11,103 nt of DNA from an uncultured Actinomycetes bacterium. Lineage in GTDB: Bacteria > Actinomycetota > Actinomycetes > S36-B12 > UBA5976. The translations under genes were made by a program, and so were the position numbers. The stretch covers positions 1 through 11,103 of the forward strand of contig CAJBBC010000098.1 in assembly GCA_903951185.1 (NCBI GenBank). The letters are read 5' to 3'. The stretch's first letter is position 1. Each line of letters begins with the position of its first letter. Positions 5,199 through 11,103 of this stretch are shown here, piece after piece. The notes under the pieces were generated by a model. The model ran no database searches. It had not been told where the DNA came from and saw only the letters and a list, made by a program, of their open reading frames with translations.

Positions 5199-6995
5199 GT
5201 GAAAGCAAAGATTGTTAAGTTTGTTAAACAAAATAGATTTGTAAAACTTGCGGCAATTGTTGCTAGCGTTATTTTTTTATTAACTGGGGTTAGCTCATCA
5301 ACTCAAACAAGTACCGCTTCACCAGAATATAACGCTGCCTTAGATCGCGCCGTCGGCAAAGTTGAATCAACTGGTGGATTACTAACAATTGGATCAGCTC
5401 GAGATTGCGATTCACTCGATCCAGCACAAAGTTTAGACAGTTGGTGTTCAGTAATCTCTCGGTTATACACAAGAAACTTAATGTCTTATGCCGGCAAAGC
5501 TGGCACTGCTGGCCTAGAACCAGTTCCTGATTTAGCAGTAGCTTCGCCAGTTGTAACTGAAGAGAATAAAGTTTGGACTTTTACCCTTCGAGATAATTTA
5601 CTTTGGGAAGACGGATCTGCGATCACAAGTTCTGATGTGAAGTTTTCCATTGAGCGACTTTATGATGACTTACTGCAAAGTCCAGTACCTAATGAAACAC
5701 TTTGCCTGTTAACCACTTGCGCACTTGGAAAACCAGATTATTTAGGTCCATATATCGCCGAAGTTGGTCAGCTTCCAACGATTACTACACCAGACAATAA
5801 AACAGTCATTATTCGCCTAACTAGGTCATTTGCTCAATTCGACAAAATTTTAGCTACCGCAAGTTTTGGAATCGTCTCTCAAAAACGTGATGGTGAATTA
5901 CGTGTTGCTGGCGTTCCATACGGTCAAGCACCTGCAGCAAGTGGTCCATTCAAATTAATTGCAGCCGACGGTCAGTATCGATTTATTCGGAATGATCAAT
6001 GGCAACAAGATTCAGATCCAATCCGTTTTCCGCTAGTAGATGAAATAGTCTGGAAGATTTTTGGCGATGCCCAAGCTGTTGACACTGCAGTAAAGAATGG
6101 TGAAATCGATTTACGAGTAGATGGTGGGCTTGGCGTGCTCGGACGAGAGTATGTTTTAGCAGATCGAAAGCTACGGAGCCAAGTCGATAATCCAACTATT
6201 GGCTATACAAATTTCGTTGCATTAATTCCCAATGTAGCTCCGCTTGATCGGTTGGCTTGCCGCGAAGCAATTGCCTATGCAATGAATAAAACTGCACTAG
6301 CGGCCACCCACGGCGGAACAGACGTTTCAGTTGTGGCCAATGTAATGACGCCGACAAATATTGCTGGATACGACAAAAGATTTAACCCATACCCAACTGG
6401 AGATGATTCGACGGGCGACTTAAACAAGGCACAAGAAAAATTAGTTGAATGTGGTTACCCGGATGGATTTACGATTAAGTTCGCATTTACTCAAATAGGA
6501 ACAGGTCCTCAGGTTTACTCAGTACTACAACAAAGTCTCGGTCGTATTGGAATCGTTGTAGATGCTTTACCGTTTGACGACTTTGCAACTTATCTAACGA
6601 CAGGAATTGGATCGCCTGAAAACGCGGAACTTGCTGGAATCGGTTTAGTTGCTTCAGGTTGGTCTGCGGATTACAACTCGCCATTATCCTTTTGGTCGCC
6701 ACTTGTTGATGGTCGAAAAATTCGAATTATTTCAAATCAAAATCTGCCACAACTCGAAAACGCAAAAATAAACGAGTTACTTGATCAAATTGAGCTTGGC
6801 AGATCGGAAGAGTATGCCTCAATAAATATGCAAATTGAGAAGTTAGTTGCAAAAACGGTTATGTATATTCCAGTGTCCAGTGATAATTTGATTTTGTTCA
6901 GGCCGGCGCATCTATCAAATGTGTACGTACAGCAGGCTTTAGGGGCTAATTACGATTTAGTGAATATTGGGGTTAACCCAAAACCAGACGAATAA
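5199..6995 (+). CDS. Family-5 extracellular solute-binding protein (peptide/nickel type), no lipobox; LpqW-like position
   Basis: A 598-residue SBP_bac_5 protein. Such proteins bind oligopeptides or similar solutes outside the membrane. A basic N-terminus (KAKIVKFVKQNRFVK) and a hydrophobic core at about 17-30 form a Sec signal or anchor. The site where a lipoprotein Cys would sit reads LLTGV, so lipidation is not expected; it may be secreted or stay anchored by the uncleaved segment. The domain signature is seen at GLEPVPDLA (105-113) and WTFTLRDNLLWEDGSAITSSDVKFS (126-150), with typical later blocks RLACREAIAYAMNK and GWSADYNSP. Six Cys (70, 83, 169, 174, 354, 418) could form disulfides. 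GTG starts 6 nt after the typA stop without a clear ribosome site, so coupling is likely. Codon use is ordinary for the region (TTA Leu, CGA/AGA/CGG Arg), unlike SBP2. It may be an LpqW-type non-transport paralogue or a second binding protein for the importer. Confidence 0.9.
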   Translation: MKAKIVKFVKQNRFVKLAAIVASVIFLLTGVSSSTQTSTASPEYNAALDRAVGKVESTGGLLTIGSARDCDSLDPAQSLDSWCSVISRLYTRNLMSYAGKAGTAGLEPVPDLAVASPVVTEENKVWTFTLRDNLLWEDGSAITSSDVKFSIERLYDDLLQSPVPNETLCLLTTCALGKPDYLGPYIAEVGQLPTITTPDNKTVIIRLTRSFAQFDKILATASFGIVSQKRDGELRVAGVPYGQAPAASGPFKLIAADGQYRFIRNDQWQQDSDPIRFPLVDEIVWKIFGDAQAVDTAVKNGEIDLRVDGGLGVLGREYVLADRKLRSQVDNPTIGYTNFVALIPNVAPLDRLACREAIAYAMNKTALAATHGGTDVSVVANVMTPTNIAGYDKRFNPYPTGDDSTGDLNKAQEKLVECGYPDGFTIKFAFTQIGTGPQVYSVLQQSLGRIGIVVDALPFDDFATYLTTGIGSPENAELAGIGLVASGWSADYNSPLSFWSPLVDGRKIRIISNQNLPQLENAKINELLDQIELGRSEEYASINMQIEKLVAKTVMYIPVSSDNLILFRPAHLSNVYVQQALGANYDLVNIGVNPKPDE

Positions 6996-7056
6996 TTCCC
7001 TAAAAACAAGCATTTTCGAATTACGAAGTATGTCTTTCACAATAAAAATAGCGGAT

Positions 7057-7062
7057 TAAACT
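7057..7062 (+). promoter_or_regulatory. Weak candidate -10 box (TAAACT) ahead of the dppC-type gene
   Basis: The 100-bp gap after SBP1 (6996-7095) is the first gap in the run long enough for a promoter. TAAACT fits TAnnnT, with only a poor -35 about 16-17 bp upstream. It would give a short leader of about 27 nt carrying a weak GGAAA ribosome site (7083-7087). No terminator is visible in the gap. Confidence 0.25.
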
Positions 7063-7095
7063 TAATTCACCACTTAGAGACTGGAAACCATTTCA

Positions 7096-8082
7096 ATGAC
7101 AGTTCTGAACAACTTAGATGCTGATGCATCCCTAGTTGCTCAGCCTGCAATTATTGGCCGCAGTCTTCGCCAAATTGCTTGGTTACGTTTAAGGCACGAC
7201 AAAGTTGCCATGGTTAGTTTGGCTGTTTTGTTATTCATTATTTTAATTGCAGCTTTTGGCCCCCTAATTAGCAAGTTAATTGGAGTAGATCCTTATGACT
7301 TCAATTCAGATTTAATTAGTGACAATGGTGGACTACCAAATGGAAAATGGGGTGGCGTTTCACTTGCACATCCACTTGGCGTGGAACCATTAACTGGACG
7401 AGATATTTTGGCGCGACTCCTTTACGGTTCGCGTATTTCTTTACTTATCGCCGGATCAGCAACAATAATCACCGTGGTTATCGGAACGATAGTTGGCATC
7501 GTTGCTGGTAACTCTCGAGGCAAACTCGATTCCTTTTTGAGTCGCTTCATGGATGTCACAATTGCATTCCCACTTCTTTTAGTAATTATTGCGATGTCAC
7601 CAGTTTTAGAGCAGCGAATTCAAGCGCTAGGGGTACCAGCTGGAAATCCTTCGCGAGTAACAACTGTGATTTTGGTTTTAAGTGTGTTTGGTTGGCCTTA
7701 CTTAGCTCGAATAGTTCGCGGACAAGTTTTATCTCTTCGTGAGCGTGAATTTATTGAAGCCGCGATATCTATCGGTTCAAATAACCGTCGAATTATTTTC
7801 AAAGAATTACTCCCAAATTTATGGGCGCCAATTTTGGTTTACACCACGATTTTGATGCCGGCCTTAATTGGGGCTGAAGCAACTTTGGCATATCTGGGCA
7901 TATCTGTATTGCCGCCAACTCCAACTTGGGGTTCTATGCTTGAAGAATCAGTTGGCTATTTCACTGTGGATCCGTTTTACTTTTTTGTTCCGCTAACCAT
8001 GTTGTTAGCCGCAGTTTTGTCGTTCAATCTATTGGGTGATGCATTAAGAGATGCACTTGATCCAAAAAGTGGACGGACATAA
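7096..8082 (+). CDS. ABC transporter permease, DppC/OppC type
   Basis: One of the two membrane subunits of a peptide (or related) importer. It has an OppC-type N-terminal region (about 23-60, RSLRQIAWLRLRHDKVAMVS followed by the first membrane segment), a periplasm-side loop (about 61-108) with the subfamily mark HPLGVEPLTGRDILARLLYGSRIS, and five further hydrophobic segments. The cytoplasmic EAA loop that contacts the ATPase is EAAISIGSNNRRIIFKELLPN (221-241). The position often His in this loop is Glu238. The C-terminus NLLGDALRDALDPK is typical for DppC. The 328-residue length is slightly above average. ATG starts 8-9 nt after a weak GGAAA. In most dpp/opp operons C follows B directly; here an SBP gene separates C from B, with C first. 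Confidence 0.95.
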   Translation: MTVLNNLDADASLVAQPAIIGRSLRQIAWLRLRHDKVAMVSLAVLLFIILIAAFGPLISKLIGVDPYDFNSDLISDNGGLPNGKWGGVSLAHPLGVEPLTGRDILARLLYGSRISLLIAGSATIITVVIGTIVGIVAGNSRGKLDSFLSRFMDVTIAFPLLLVIIAMSPVLEQRIQALGVPAGNPSRVTTVILVLSVFGWPYLARIVRGQVLSLREREFIEAAISIGSNNRRIIFKELLPNLWAPILVYTTILMPALIGAEATLAYLGISVLPPTPTWGSMLEESVGYFTVDPFYFFVPLTMLLAAVLSFNLLGDALRDALDPKSGRT

Positions 8083-8094
8083 AACTTCTTGTGA

Positions 8095-8131
8095 CTTCAA
8101 CCGAAGGCTCAAGAATGATTCGCAAGAATCA
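8095..8131 (+). promoter_or_regulatory. Two small leader hairpins upstream of SBP2
   Basis: CTTC (8095-8098) can pair with GAAG (8103-8106). TGATTC (8116-8121) pairs with GAATCA (8126-8131) around GCAA, a GNRA-type tetraloop. They sit in the 92-bp gap between dppC and SBP2 and would be in the 5' leader of an SBP2 transcript. The first is weak; the second is more convincing. An RNA role is inferred. Confidence 0.4.
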
Positions 8132-8137
8132 AGAAAC

Positions 8138-8155
8138 TGTTCGAGCGCTCGAACA
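8138..8155. promoter_or_regulatory. Perfect 18-bp palindrome ahead of SBP2 (operator or leader hairpin)
   Basis: TGTTCGAGCGCTCGAACA equals its own reverse complement. It has a central CG inside GAGCGCTC, a core shared with idealised LacI-family operators, and is GC-rich compared with its surroundings. It lies 19 nt before the SBP2 ATG and 8 nt before its ribosome site. As RNA it could fold into a 7-bp stem with a GCGC loop. Whether it is a repressor site or an RNA element cannot be decided from the sequence. Confidence 0.5.
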
Positions 8156-8163
8156 ATTAATGA

Positions 8164-8168
8164 CAGGA
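8164..8168 (+). promoter_or_regulatory. Ribosome binding site (CAGGA) that fixes the SBP2 start
   Basis: AGGA ends 6 nt before ATG 8175 and precedes a standard lipoprotein signal peptide. It favours 8175 over the in-frame GTG 8091, which would place 28 unlikely residues before the signal. Confidence 0.6.
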
Positions 8169-8174
8169 CAAACT

Positions 8175-9893
8175 ATGAAGAAATCGACCAGCATGCGCTT
8201 CGGCGTTGGTGTGGTTTCCTTAGCTCTAGTGCTAACCGCTTGCGGTGGCCAGAGCGACGGTGCGTCTGCAGGCACAAAGGGTGGAACTCTGACCTTCTTA
8301 ACTGAAGCTGAACAGATTCTGCACCTAGACCCGCAACGTAACTACACAGGTGAAGATCTAGCTTTTGCTAGTGGTTACCTGAACCGCACACTAACTCAGT
8401 ACACACTGAGTGCAGACAATGCAGAAGCAAGCCAGCTAGTTGCTGACCTTGCAACTGATACCGGTACTACACCTGATGGTGGAACTACTTGGGAATTCAC
8501 TATTAAAGATGGCGTTAAGTGGGAAGACGGCCAAGCCGTAACCTGTGAAGACGTTAAATATGGTGTTTCTCGTACATTCGCAACAGACATCATCACTGAT
8601 GGACCAACTTTTGCACTGCAAAAATTGAATATTCCAACTGATGATGAAGGTGTTTCGATTTACAAAGGCCCATATGTTGAAGATGCTGCTGGTCAAGCCG
8701 CATACGATGCAGCCGTACTTTGTGAAGGTAACAAAATTACCTTCTTACTAAATGCTCCAGCTGCTGACTTCAACTACACAGTGACTCTAAGCGCTTTCGC
8801 ACCAGTGCGTAAAGATGCAGATACTGGTGAAAGCTACGATGACAACGTTCTTTCAAATGGCCCATACAAAATTGAGTCATATGTAAAGAAAGATAAGTTA
8901 GTCCTTGTCCGTAACGAAAACTGGGATCCAGCTACAGATTCATTCCGTACTGCACTTCCAGATCGTATCGAGTACATCTTCGCAGTTCCAGCAGCAGTTA
9001 TCACTGAACGTTTGATGGCTGATGCAGGTAACGATGCTTACGCAATCGCACCAGATTCAGTTGACTCAGCTAAGTTGGCTTCTGTTTTCTCTGATGCCAA
9101 GTACGAAAAGCGTCGTTGGAACGAACTAGATCCATACGTACGTTTCTTCTTCATCAACACTCAAAAAGTTCCAAACGAAAAGCACCGCCAAGCGATCCTT
9201 GCTGCTGCTAACCGTGAAGAACTTCGCAAAATCGCCGGTGGCGACTATGCAGGTGAATATGCAGATGGCGCAATCAAGCCGAATATCGGTATTGACTATG
9301 CACCAACAGGACTATGGGATGGCCTATTAGGCGAAGCAATTCCAGCAACTGGTAATCCAGAACTTGCTAAGAAGCTAATCGCTGAATCAGGTGAAGAATT
9401 CCCGAATCCACTAGTAATCGATTACCCGAAAACTGAAGTAAATGACAAAGCTGTTGCTTCGTTAATTGCTGCGTTTGAGGCTGTCGGCATCACAGCTACT
9501 CCAAATGGTCTAGAACCAGGTGGATACTACGGTGTTGTATTCCAGGAAGATCTACAAGGTGGATTAACTTCTGGTGGTTGGGCCCCTGACTGGAGCAATG
9601 CTTCAACAGTCATCCCAGAACTATATACACCAACAGGTGGCTTCGCTCTTTCGCGTTACGATAACGCTGCATGGAACGATCGTGTTGCTGCTGCTAAGTC
9701 GATGACTGATCGTGCTGCACAGGCCAAAGAATGGCAAGCTCTAAATACAGAAGCTGTTCGTATGGGTCTGATTCTGCCGACACGTTTCGGTCTAGAGCAA
9801 CGTCTAGCTGGTTCAAAAGTTACTGGCGCATACATCTGGGGACCATACGGCTCATGGCCATATGCCACCCTTGGTGTAGAAGCTGCTAACTAA
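8175..9893 (+). CDS. Family-5 extracellular solute-binding lipoprotein (peptide/nickel type), probably highly expressed
   Basis: A 572-residue SBP_bac_5 protein, probably the main ligand-binding subunit of the importer. The signal peptide is KKSTSMRFGVGVVSLALVLTAC with lipobox LTAC and lipidated Cys23, so it should be membrane-anchored outside the cell. The domain signature TTWEFTIKDGVKWEDGQAVT (about 104-123) is followed by CEDVKYGVSR, SNGPYKIESY and GGWAPDWSN. Codon use differs sharply from the neighbours: all 21 Arg codons are CGT (17) or CGC (4), Phe is mainly TTC and Leu often CTA/CTT, as in highly expressed genes. The in-frame stretch 8091-8174 contains AGA and CGA, which further supports the start at ATG 8175. 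It lies between two permease genes, with a hairpin leader before it and a strong stem-loop after it. The ligand cannot be read from the sequence. Confidence 0.95.
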   Translation: MKKSTSMRFGVGVVSLALVLTACGGQSDGASAGTKGGTLTFLTEAEQILHLDPQRNYTGEDLAFASGYLNRTLTQYTLSADNAEASQLVADLATDTGTTPDGGTTWEFTIKDGVKWEDGQAVTCEDVKYGVSRTFATDIITDGPTFALQKLNIPTDDEGVSIYKGPYVEDAAGQAAYDAAVLCEGNKITFLLNAPAADFNYTVTLSAFAPVRKDADTGESYDDNVLSNGPYKIESYVKKDKLVLVRNENWDPATDSFRTALPDRIEYIFAVPAAVITERLMADAGNDAYAIAPDSVDSAKLASVFSDAKYEKRRWNELDPYVRFFFINTQKVPNEKHRQAILAAANREELRKIAGGDYAGEYADGAIKPNIGIDYAPTGLWDGLLGEAIPATGNPELAKKLIAESGEEFPNPLVIDYPKTEVNDKAVASLIAAFEAVGITATPNGLEPGGYYGVVFQEDLQGGLTSGGWAPDWSNASTVIPELYTPTGGFALSRYDNAAWNDRVAAAKSMTDRAAQAKEWQALNTEAVRMGLILPTRFGLEQRLAGSKVTGAYIWGPYGSWPYATLGVEAAN

Positions 9894-9906
9894 TCACTAA
9901 GTAAAA

Positions 9907-9938
9907 AGATGCGGGCGGGGTAAAACCCGCCCGCATCT
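9907..9938 (+). terminator. GC-rich 13-bp stem-loop after SBP2 (partial terminator or mRNA 3' stabiliser)
   Basis: AGATGCGGGCGGG (9907-9919) pairs perfectly with CCCGCCCGCATCT (9926-9938) around gtaaaa. The T-run (9952-9957) begins 13 nt after the stem, too far for a standard intrinsic terminator. Placed between a highly expressed SBP gene and a permease gene, it probably lowers read-through or protects the SBP mRNA 3' end, as described for stem-loops after binding-protein genes in other ABC operons. Confidence 0.75.
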
Positions 9939-9967
9939 ATCAAAATCAAAATTTTTTAGGGCTGAAT

Positions 9968-10954
9968 ATGTACCGATATGTAATACGCCGAACTGGCTTA
10001 ATGTTTGTGATGCTAGTTATTTTAAGTATCGTCACGTTCTTATTGTTTAATGCGGTACCAACTGATCCAGCAGCCCTAACTTGTGGCAAGTCTTGTAGCC
10101 CAGCAATTATCGAAGCTAATCGAATTAAATTGGGTCTAGATCAACCTCTTTATATGCAATACATTGAATGGATTCGCGGAATTTTCTTTGGCCGCACATA
10201 TGGATCCGGCTCACAAACTTTTGAATGCAGTAAACCATGTTTAGGTTACTCATTTCGCAATGGCACAGAAGTAACGGAGTTAATTACTAATGCTTTGCCA
10301 GTAACTTTCTTTTTAGCAATTGGTGCTTTCACACTTTGGATGACTGCAGGCATTGCGTCAGGTATCTACGCCGCCAAAAAACGCGGCCAATGGCAAGATC
10401 GTGCAATTATGGGTGTGACCTTAGTTGGTTACTCACTACCGGTTTTTTTCGTCGGTTTATTACTTCTGATTTTCGTAGTAGTTCGCTGGAATTTACTGCC
10501 GTATCCAGACTACGTTTCCCCAACTAAAGACATTGTTGGATTTTTACAAACAATGATTTTGCCTTGGATTGCGCTAGCCATTCTGTATGCGGCTTATTAC
10601 ACACGACTAACTCGCACCCAAATGCTAGAAACTCTGGGTGAAGATTTCATTAGAACCGCACGTGCAAAAGGATTACCTGAACGGGTAGTAGTTCGCAAAC
10701 ATGCTTTCCGAGCAGGCTTAACCCCAATCGTTACTTCAGCCGGGCTGGACTTAGCTGGATTACTAGGCGGGGCGGTTATTACTGAATACATATTTAGTTT
10801 GCCTGGTTTGGGTCGCGTGGCAATTGGTGCAGTTACTGAGTATGACTTGCCAACGATTACTGCCGTGACTTTAGTGGCTGCAGTCTTTGTAATCATCGCT
10901 AACTTAGTTGTTGATTTGCTATACATGGCAATAGATCCGCGGGTGCGACTCTAG
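9968..10954 (+). CDS. ABC transporter permease, DppB/OppB type
   Basis: The second membrane subunit of the importer, 328 residues. The first membrane segment (about 10-30) leads to the DppB mark FNAVPTDPAAL, then a long extracytoplasmic loop, then about five further membrane segments from residue 105. The cytoplasmic EAA-type loop is around DFIRTARAKGLPERVVVRKHAFR (226-248). The late motif ITEYIFSLPGLGRVAIGAV and the C-terminus YMAIDPRVRL are typical. The loop holds two CxxxC pairs, Cys39/Cys43 (CGKSC) and Cys87/Cys91 (CSKPC), so disulfides outside the membrane are likely. The ribosome site AGGG (9958-9961) is 6 nt before ATG. The stop overlaps the next gene's GTG by one base, indicating translational coupling with the ATPase gene. 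Confidence 0.96.
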   Translation: MYRYVIRRTGLMFVMLVILSIVTFLLFNAVPTDPAALTCGKSCSPAIIEANRIKLGLDQPLYMQYIEWIRGIFFGRTYGSGSQTFECSKPCLGYSFRNGTEVTELITNALPVTFFLAIGAFTLWMTAGIASGIYAAKKRGQWQDRAIMGVTLVGYSLPVFFVGLLLLIFVVVRWNLLPYPDYVSPTKDIVGFLQTMILPWIALAILYAAYYTRLTRTQMLETLGEDFIRTARAKGLPERVVVRKHAFRAGLTPIVTSAGLDLAGLLGGAVITEYIFSLPGLGRVAIGAVTEYDLPTITAVTLVAAVFVIIANLVVDLLYMAIDPRVRL

Positions 10955-11103
10955 TGTTACAAACTTCTAATCAACCTTTGCTTTCCGTTAAAGACTTAAC
11001 AGTTGAATTCGAAACTGAAGACGGTGTAGTCCATGCTGTTGCCGGTGTATCTTATGAAGTTCATCGCGGAAAAACCTTAGCCATTGTTGGTGAATCTGGT
11101 TCA
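10954..11103 (+). CDS. ABC transporter ATP-binding protein, DppD/OppD type, 3'-truncated by window edge
   Basis: The first 50 codons of the cytoplasmic ATPase. The start is GTG 10954-10956, whose G is the last base of the permease stop (TAGTG). The fragment reads LLSVKDLTVEF, the usual first strand, then GVVHAVAGVSYEVHRGKTLAIVGESGS, ending just before the GK of Walker A (GESGSGKS). The Walker B and signature motifs and the DppD/OppD C-terminal domain lie outside the window. Whether a separate DppF/OppF gene follows cannot be seen. Confidence 0.93.
   Translation, partial: MLQTSNQPLLSVKDLTVEFETEDGVVHAVAGVSYEVHRGKTLAIVGESGS

Noticed and set aside
7014..7032. Possible hairpin TTCG-aatta-CGAA after SBP1 as a terminator
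   Set aside because: Only a 4-bp stem without a T-run; too weak to call.
8138..8155. LexA (SOS) box
   Set aside because: The actinobacterial LexA box is TCGAAC-N4-GTTCGA; here the half-sites are in the reverse order (GTTCGA-GCGC-TCGAAC).
8091..8174. 28-residue N-terminal extension of SBP2 from GTG 8091
   Set aside because: The extension puts hydrophilic residues before a complete lipoprotein signal, contains AGA and CGA codons absent from the rest of the gene, and ignores the AGGA site before ATG 8175.

Overview
The window looks like a chromosomal stretch from an AT-rich, small-genome actinobacterium. A freshwater planktonic lineage of the Nanopelagicales (acI) type is my best guess. Three points support this: (i) ispH, a convergent small DUF6542-like membrane protein and ychF occur in that order, as in Mycobacterium tuberculosis (Rv1110-Rv1111c-Rv1112); (ii) typA is followed directly by a family-5 solute-binding-protein-like gene, as with mycobacterial typA-lpqW; (iii) several GTG starts have a TAnnnT -10 box 7-8 nt upstream and no Shine-Dalgarno sequence, which is the pattern of actinobacterial leaderless mRNAs. 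The genus assignment is inference.

Layout. 1-2308 holds housekeeping genes: the 3' three quarters of ispH (+), a DUF6542-like membrane protein (-) whose end overlaps ispH by 23 bp, and ychF (+), transcribed divergently from the membrane protein. 2282-2512 is a tandem array of four stem-loops that starts inside the ychF coding end and fills the gap to a convergent short-chain dehydrogenase (SDR, -). From 3315 onwards everything is on the + strand: typA, a solute-binding protein without a lipobox (SBP1), a DppC/OppC-type permease, a second solute-binding lipoprotein (SBP2), a DppB/OppB-type permease, and the first 50 codons of a DppD/OppD-type ATPase that runs off the window. The ABC genes form a peptide (or related solute) importer with the unusual order SBP-C-SBP-B-D. 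SBP2 has strongly biased codon use and sits between a structured leader and a 13-bp GC-rich stem-loop, so it is probably made in excess over the permeases.

The most interesting object is the array after ychF. Each of its four units (A1, B1, A2, B2) encodes the same YchF C-terminus, VVEFRFNV plus stop. A and B units use different synonymous codons, and every one of the five nucleotide differences in that stretch is matched by a compensating change in the opposite stem arm. A and B therefore look like tails of two diverged ychF alleles, each with its own conserved stop-spanning hairpin, later joined and then duplicated as a 130-bp A-B block. The 12-8-12 inverted-repeat shape, together with restoration of a gene's 3' end, also resembles an integration (att) site. 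Recombination between strains and use as an att site are both open explanations.

I saw no rRNA, tRNA, CRISPR array, transposase or integrase gene in the window. There is no gene-free stretch longer than 300 bases.
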